A stretch of DNA of 64,000 bases from JAYKGU01 sp035285585 (GTDB lineage: Bacteria > Cyanobacteriota > Cyanobacteriia > CAKZMO01). The notes beneath the pieces are model-generated. The model saw only the letters and a program-made list of their open reading frames with translations. It did no database searches and was not told the origin of the DNA. The DNA lies in the NCBI GenBank assembly GCA_035285585.1, contig JAYKGU010000021.1:1-64000 (forward strand), read 5' to 3'. A program made the position numbers and the translations under genes. Shown here piece after piece: positions 61,352-64,000 of this stretch (its first letter is position 1; the number at the start of each line of letters is the position of its first letter).

Positions 61352-63583
61352 CTACCGTCGCGACTCCAGATACAGTGCCCACATCCGCTGATAGGCATCC
61401 TCCATATCTTGGGTAAATTGCCGTCCATTCCAGAGTGGGGCTGTTTTTCGAGATTGAATTAGCTTCCATGTCACTTGAGATCGAAGGGAATGATCCGTTC
61501 CCAGACGAATGCCCCAGTCCACATATTCCTCATCTGTCCAGGCAATACCTTCCACAACGCCTCCATTCACCATCATGGTATAGCTATTGCGGGCAGCAAA
61601 CTGGGTGCCTACCCGCGTAACCAGCGGAATGCCCATCCATAGGGTTTCCAGCGTGGTGGTGGCTCCGTTGTAGGGATAGGTATCCAGAACCACGTCAGCG
61701 ATACCCAGATTGGCGCGATGGTCAGCTTCAGAGCTAACCATCGGTAAAAACCGGAGGCGATCGAAGCTAACCCCCTCCTCTTCTGCAATCTGGCTAAAGA
61801 GATGCCTGACAGCTTCCTGGTCTGCCTTTCCCTTGATTAGGAAATAGCTGTTGGGGACGTTTCGCAAAACTTGCATCTGTAGCCGTACCGTATCGGGATG
61901 GCGCTTATATCCACTTTGATTGCTGAGATAAACGATTGCATCACTGGGAATATCAAGGGCATCGCGACGTAAATTAGGGATACCCACTTCAAAGCCATCT
62001 ACGGCGATGTAAGTTTGAGGCAATCGCCAAATTGTTTCTTTATAGTATTTTTGGGCATCCGGTGGCAGCACGTACGGGTCGGCCATGAAGTAGTCAACCG
62101 CCGGTAGTCCAGAGGCATCCCAACCCAGCCAGGTAACCTGGATAGGTGCTGCCTTCAAGGCCAAAACCTGACAAGTTATGGGAGCTGTGATGCTATCTAA
62201 ATCAACTAAAATGTCTATCTGATCTTTGTGAATTTGGTCAGCAATCGCCTCAGATTTTGCCTCTATCTGATAAGCCTGATCCGCCTGACGCATATACCAA
62301 TCTTCCAACGGGTCAGGCATCTCGACAGCATACTGAATGTGATAGGTATAGACCCTGACGCGATCACGGCGGTGGTGTTGAATTAACCAGCGAGCCAACC
62401 AACCAACTGAATGAGTCCGCAAGCATCGGGAGAGGTAGCCAATTCTCAAAGGACGGGAAGAAGCTTGAATCTTTTGTTGATTGAGTTGGTGTTCAGTGAG
62501 TTCGTATTTACCAGACAAATCAACCCCGGCGTCCTGCTCTACCCGCATAATTGTCTGGCAAATCTGGGTTGTCCGATTGGTTATAGCCCGATTTTCTTCA
62601 ATATCGTCCTTCATGTAAGGCAGCAGAAAAACAGAACTAAATAGTTTACGAATATCGCGATCACTCACATCAGGCTCATCATCCAGCGAGAGGTTGCTCA
62701 ACAGGTTTACGTAATCAGTCCAATCGGGCAGGAAGTCATTCCGCCGCCCTCCTGATGCGGCGATTCCACGGAGGATCAAATACTTGGCATAAATCTGATC
62801 GACGGATGACTGGACCAGTGTAAAGCAGCGATGAGCAACCTGAATGCCCTGCTTATAGTGATGGATATTTTGATAGAAAGCCGCTAGCTCTTCTAAAACG
62901 ATAAGGTTTGTCGGATTAAGCTGGAGGCAGATCTCGGCAATCTGTAGCGCCGTGTCCCATGATTTCCAGGTATAGGCTGCTTGTTTAAGCGCTTTGATCA
63001 GAATACGGTCTCGCTGGGAAGACGGTTCCAGATAAGTTGATGCCAGGCGAAGGCATTCAAGAATCATCGGATTAGTGGGATCCCACTCCAAAACTGCTTG
63101 CAGGGTTTCTGACAGTACCTCCGATTTGCTTTCATCAGGTGTCGTAATTGAACCAAAGGCGTCTACCAGCGACAGGTCTACTAGACGCTCGGTGGTTAAT
63201 GTCCTAAGCCTGCTTTCTAGAATGACAATTTTGAAGCGGTTATAGATGTTTTCAGGATTTAACTCGTAAATATACTGTCGAATTGCCCAGGCGACTGAGT
63301 GATTGTTATAGGACTCCTGGTGCTTGGCCTCAGTATCTAAAATTTGAACTAATTCTGACAGACCACTGTACCCATCTTCGGTGTCGCAATTCATGAGAGC
63401 AGCCATCCAGACTGCCTGGGCTTCCGCTTCTTCACCTTGAAGCAAGAGAGCCAGTCCCAGGTACCAATAATGAGTGTGAATTGCGGGTTCTAACTCAATG
63501 GCATGGCGATAACACTGCTCTGCACCAGAGTAATCCTTTGCTACCCAGCGTTGATGAACCTGTTGTTGCCAATCGTCTTGCAT
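61352..63583 (-). CDS. TPR-GT41 (SPINDLY/OGT-type) glycosyltransferase
   Basis: 743 aa from the ATG at 63583; a start at 63649 would run back into a decayed upstream copy. Residues 1-330 are helical and TPR-like (KDYSGAEQCYRHAIELEP, YQNIHHYKQGIQVAHRCFTL). The catalytic part from about residue 378 has the GT41 marks RIGYLSRCLRTHSVGWLARW, PIQVTWLGWDASGL, IVYLSNQSGYKRHPD and DTYPYNGATTTLETLWMGIPLVT. Members transfer GlcNAc or another sugar to protein Ser/Thr. The C-terminal 30 codons recur twice to the right, so the gene is part of a tandem family. Confidence 0.9.
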   Translation of the reverse strand: MQDDWQQQVHQRWVAKDYSGAEQCYRHAIELEPAIHTHYWYLGLALLLQGEEAEAQAVWMAALMNCDTEDGYSGLSELVQILDTEAKHQESYNNHSVAWAIRQYIYELNPENIYNRFKIVILESRLRTLTTERLVDLSLVDAFGSITTPDESKSEVLSETLQAVLEWDPTNPMILECLRLASTYLEPSSQRDRILIKALKQAAYTWKSWDTALQIAEICLQLNPTNLIVLEELAAFYQNIHHYKQGIQVAHRCFTLVQSSVDQIYAKYLILRGIAASGGRRNDFLPDWTDYVNLLSNLSLDDEPDVSDRDIRKLFSSVFLLPYMKDDIEENRAITNRTTQICQTIMRVEQDAGVDLSGKYELTEHQLNQQKIQASSRPLRIGYLSRCLRTHSVGWLARWLIQHHRRDRVRVYTYHIQYAVEMPDPLEDWYMRQADQAYQIEAKSEAIADQIHKDQIDILVDLDSITAPITCQVLALKAAPIQVTWLGWDASGLPAVDYFMADPYVLPPDAQKYYKETIWRLPQTYIAVDGFEVGIPNLRRDALDIPSDAIVYLSNQSGYKRHPDTVRLQMQVLRNVPNSYFLIKGKADQEAVRHLFSQIAEEEGVSFDRLRFLPMVSSEADHRANLGIADVVLDTYPYNGATTTLETLWMGIPLVTRVGTQFAARNSYTMMVNGGVVEGIAWTDEEYVDWGIRLGTDHSLRSQVTWKLIQSRKTAPLWNGRQFTQDMEDAYQRMWALYLESRR

Positions 63584-63621
63584 ATTTACATTCACAGTGA
63601 TTTTAACCGCGGTAATTTCTC

Positions 63622-63780
63622 TTAAAAGCCCTTCACCCAGTTTGCCCACATCTGCTGATAGGAATCCTCTATACCGTGGATAAACTGTTGCCCATCCCGC
63701 AGAGGATTCGTTTTGCGGGATTGGAGCAGTTTCCAGGCTACCTGCTATCGGAGCATTTGATCCGTTTCCAACAAACGCTT
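63622..63780 (-). pseudogene. decayed GT41 C-terminal copy
   Basis: Reading leftward, codons give KRLLETDQMLR-stop-QVAWKLLQSRKTNPLRDG and end in YQQMWANWVKGF. This is the C-terminal part of the GT41 protein (SLRSQVTWKLIQSRKTAPLWNG...YQRMWALYLESRR) with a TAG at 63745-63747 in place of Ser. The remaining gene is missing. It is followed leftward by the intact GT41 gene. Confidence 0.75.
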
Positions 63781-63898
63781 CAATCTCCTACTCCTTAATT
63801 TGTCCAAACAATGCCCTCCTATAAGCCCACATTCACCATCGACTTGGTGTTCGCCCTACCGATTGTGTTTTCTGAGGAAGCTCTCCTTCGCATCAAAA

Positions 63899-64000
63899 TT
63901 ACCGTCGCGACTCCAGATACAGCGTCCACATCTGTTCATAGGCATCCTCTATCTCGCGGGTAAACCGTCGCGTATCCCAGAGCCGTGCCGTGTGCCGCGC
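63899..64000 (-). CDS. GT41-family glycosyltransferase, C-terminal part only
   Basis: The last 33 codons of a gene that enters from the right edge: ARHTARLWDTRRFTREIEDA then YEQMWTLYLESRR and TAA at 63899-63901. It is nearly identical at the end to the intact GT41 gene at 61352 (YQRMWALYLESRR). The window cuts the rest, so it cannot be said whether it is intact. Confidence 0.7.
   Translation of the reverse strand, partial: ARHTARLWDTRRFTREIEDAYEQMWTLYLESRR

Overview
The window is chromosomal DNA from a cyanobacterium with beta-carboxysomes, most likely a Leptolyngbya-like or Nodosilinea-like filamentous lineage (lineage inferred from gene content, not proven). Evidence: very many GCGATCGC (HIP1) octamers, a ccmK2-K1-L-M-N-O carboxysome operon, CO2-uptake NDH-1 genes (ndhF4, ndhD4, cupB), ZipN/Ftn2, CRR7, Psb32, a CyaB-type GAF-GAF-PAS adenylate cyclase and a photosystem-II-assembly (slr0144-slr0152-like) cluster. 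No phage, IS transposase or CRISPR array was seen.

Layout. 0-3.4 kb: solute-binding lipoprotein, CE4 deacetylase and a divergent Lrp/AsnC regulator, with two sets of short direct repeats in the control regions. 3.5-8.9 kb: XPB-like helicase, nickel SOD and its processing peptidase, a SufR-like Fe-S repressor, DUF423 membrane protein, M23 peptidase. 9.3-14.8 kb: two phycobilisome-fold proteins, two V4R proteins, a small repeat protein and a SpkG-like kinase, in the order of the Synechocystis slr0144-slr0152 operon but without the ferredoxin genes. 15-25 kb: housekeeping and photosynthesis genes (STAS, TPR, AEC transporter, zipN, pdhA, crr7, psb32, M48 protease) ending in a tRNA-Leu that overlaps the protease 3' end. 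25.7-34.3 kb: sensor kinase, YihY protein, FAD oxidoreductase, aldo/keto reductase, Ser/Thr kinase with TPRs.

34.3-44.9 kb is an inorganic-carbon superlocus: the ccm operon on the minus strand, and ndhF4-ndhD4-cupB diverging from it across about 0.8 kb. The NDH-1MS' complex converts CO2 to bicarbonate, and the carboxysome then turns bicarbonate back to CO2 around Rubisco; CcmM has the features of an active gamma carbonic anhydrase. 45-53.5 kb: adenylate cyclase, HU, two GT2 glycosyltransferases, an acetyltransferase, small redox and unknown proteins, Uma2, and a truncated DUF29. 53.5-64 kb: a glycosylation island (GT2, TPR proteins, a methyltransferase-methyltransferase-GT4 fusion, FkbM methyltransferase, tandem GT41/SPINDLY genes with a decayed copy). 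Its central part is AT-rich and nearly free of HIP1, which suggests later acquisition.

The most notable observations are: the compact V4R/phycobilisome-fold/SpkG cluster in which one phycobilisome-fold protein keeps the chromophore-type cysteine and its paralogue has tryptophan there; the GT41 tandem array with a pseudogene; the three-domain fusion protein with an in-frame DNA tandem repeat; a nested RNA hairpin between ccmK2 and ccmK1; and two families of dispersed palindromic elements, one ending just before a glycosyltransferase start codon.
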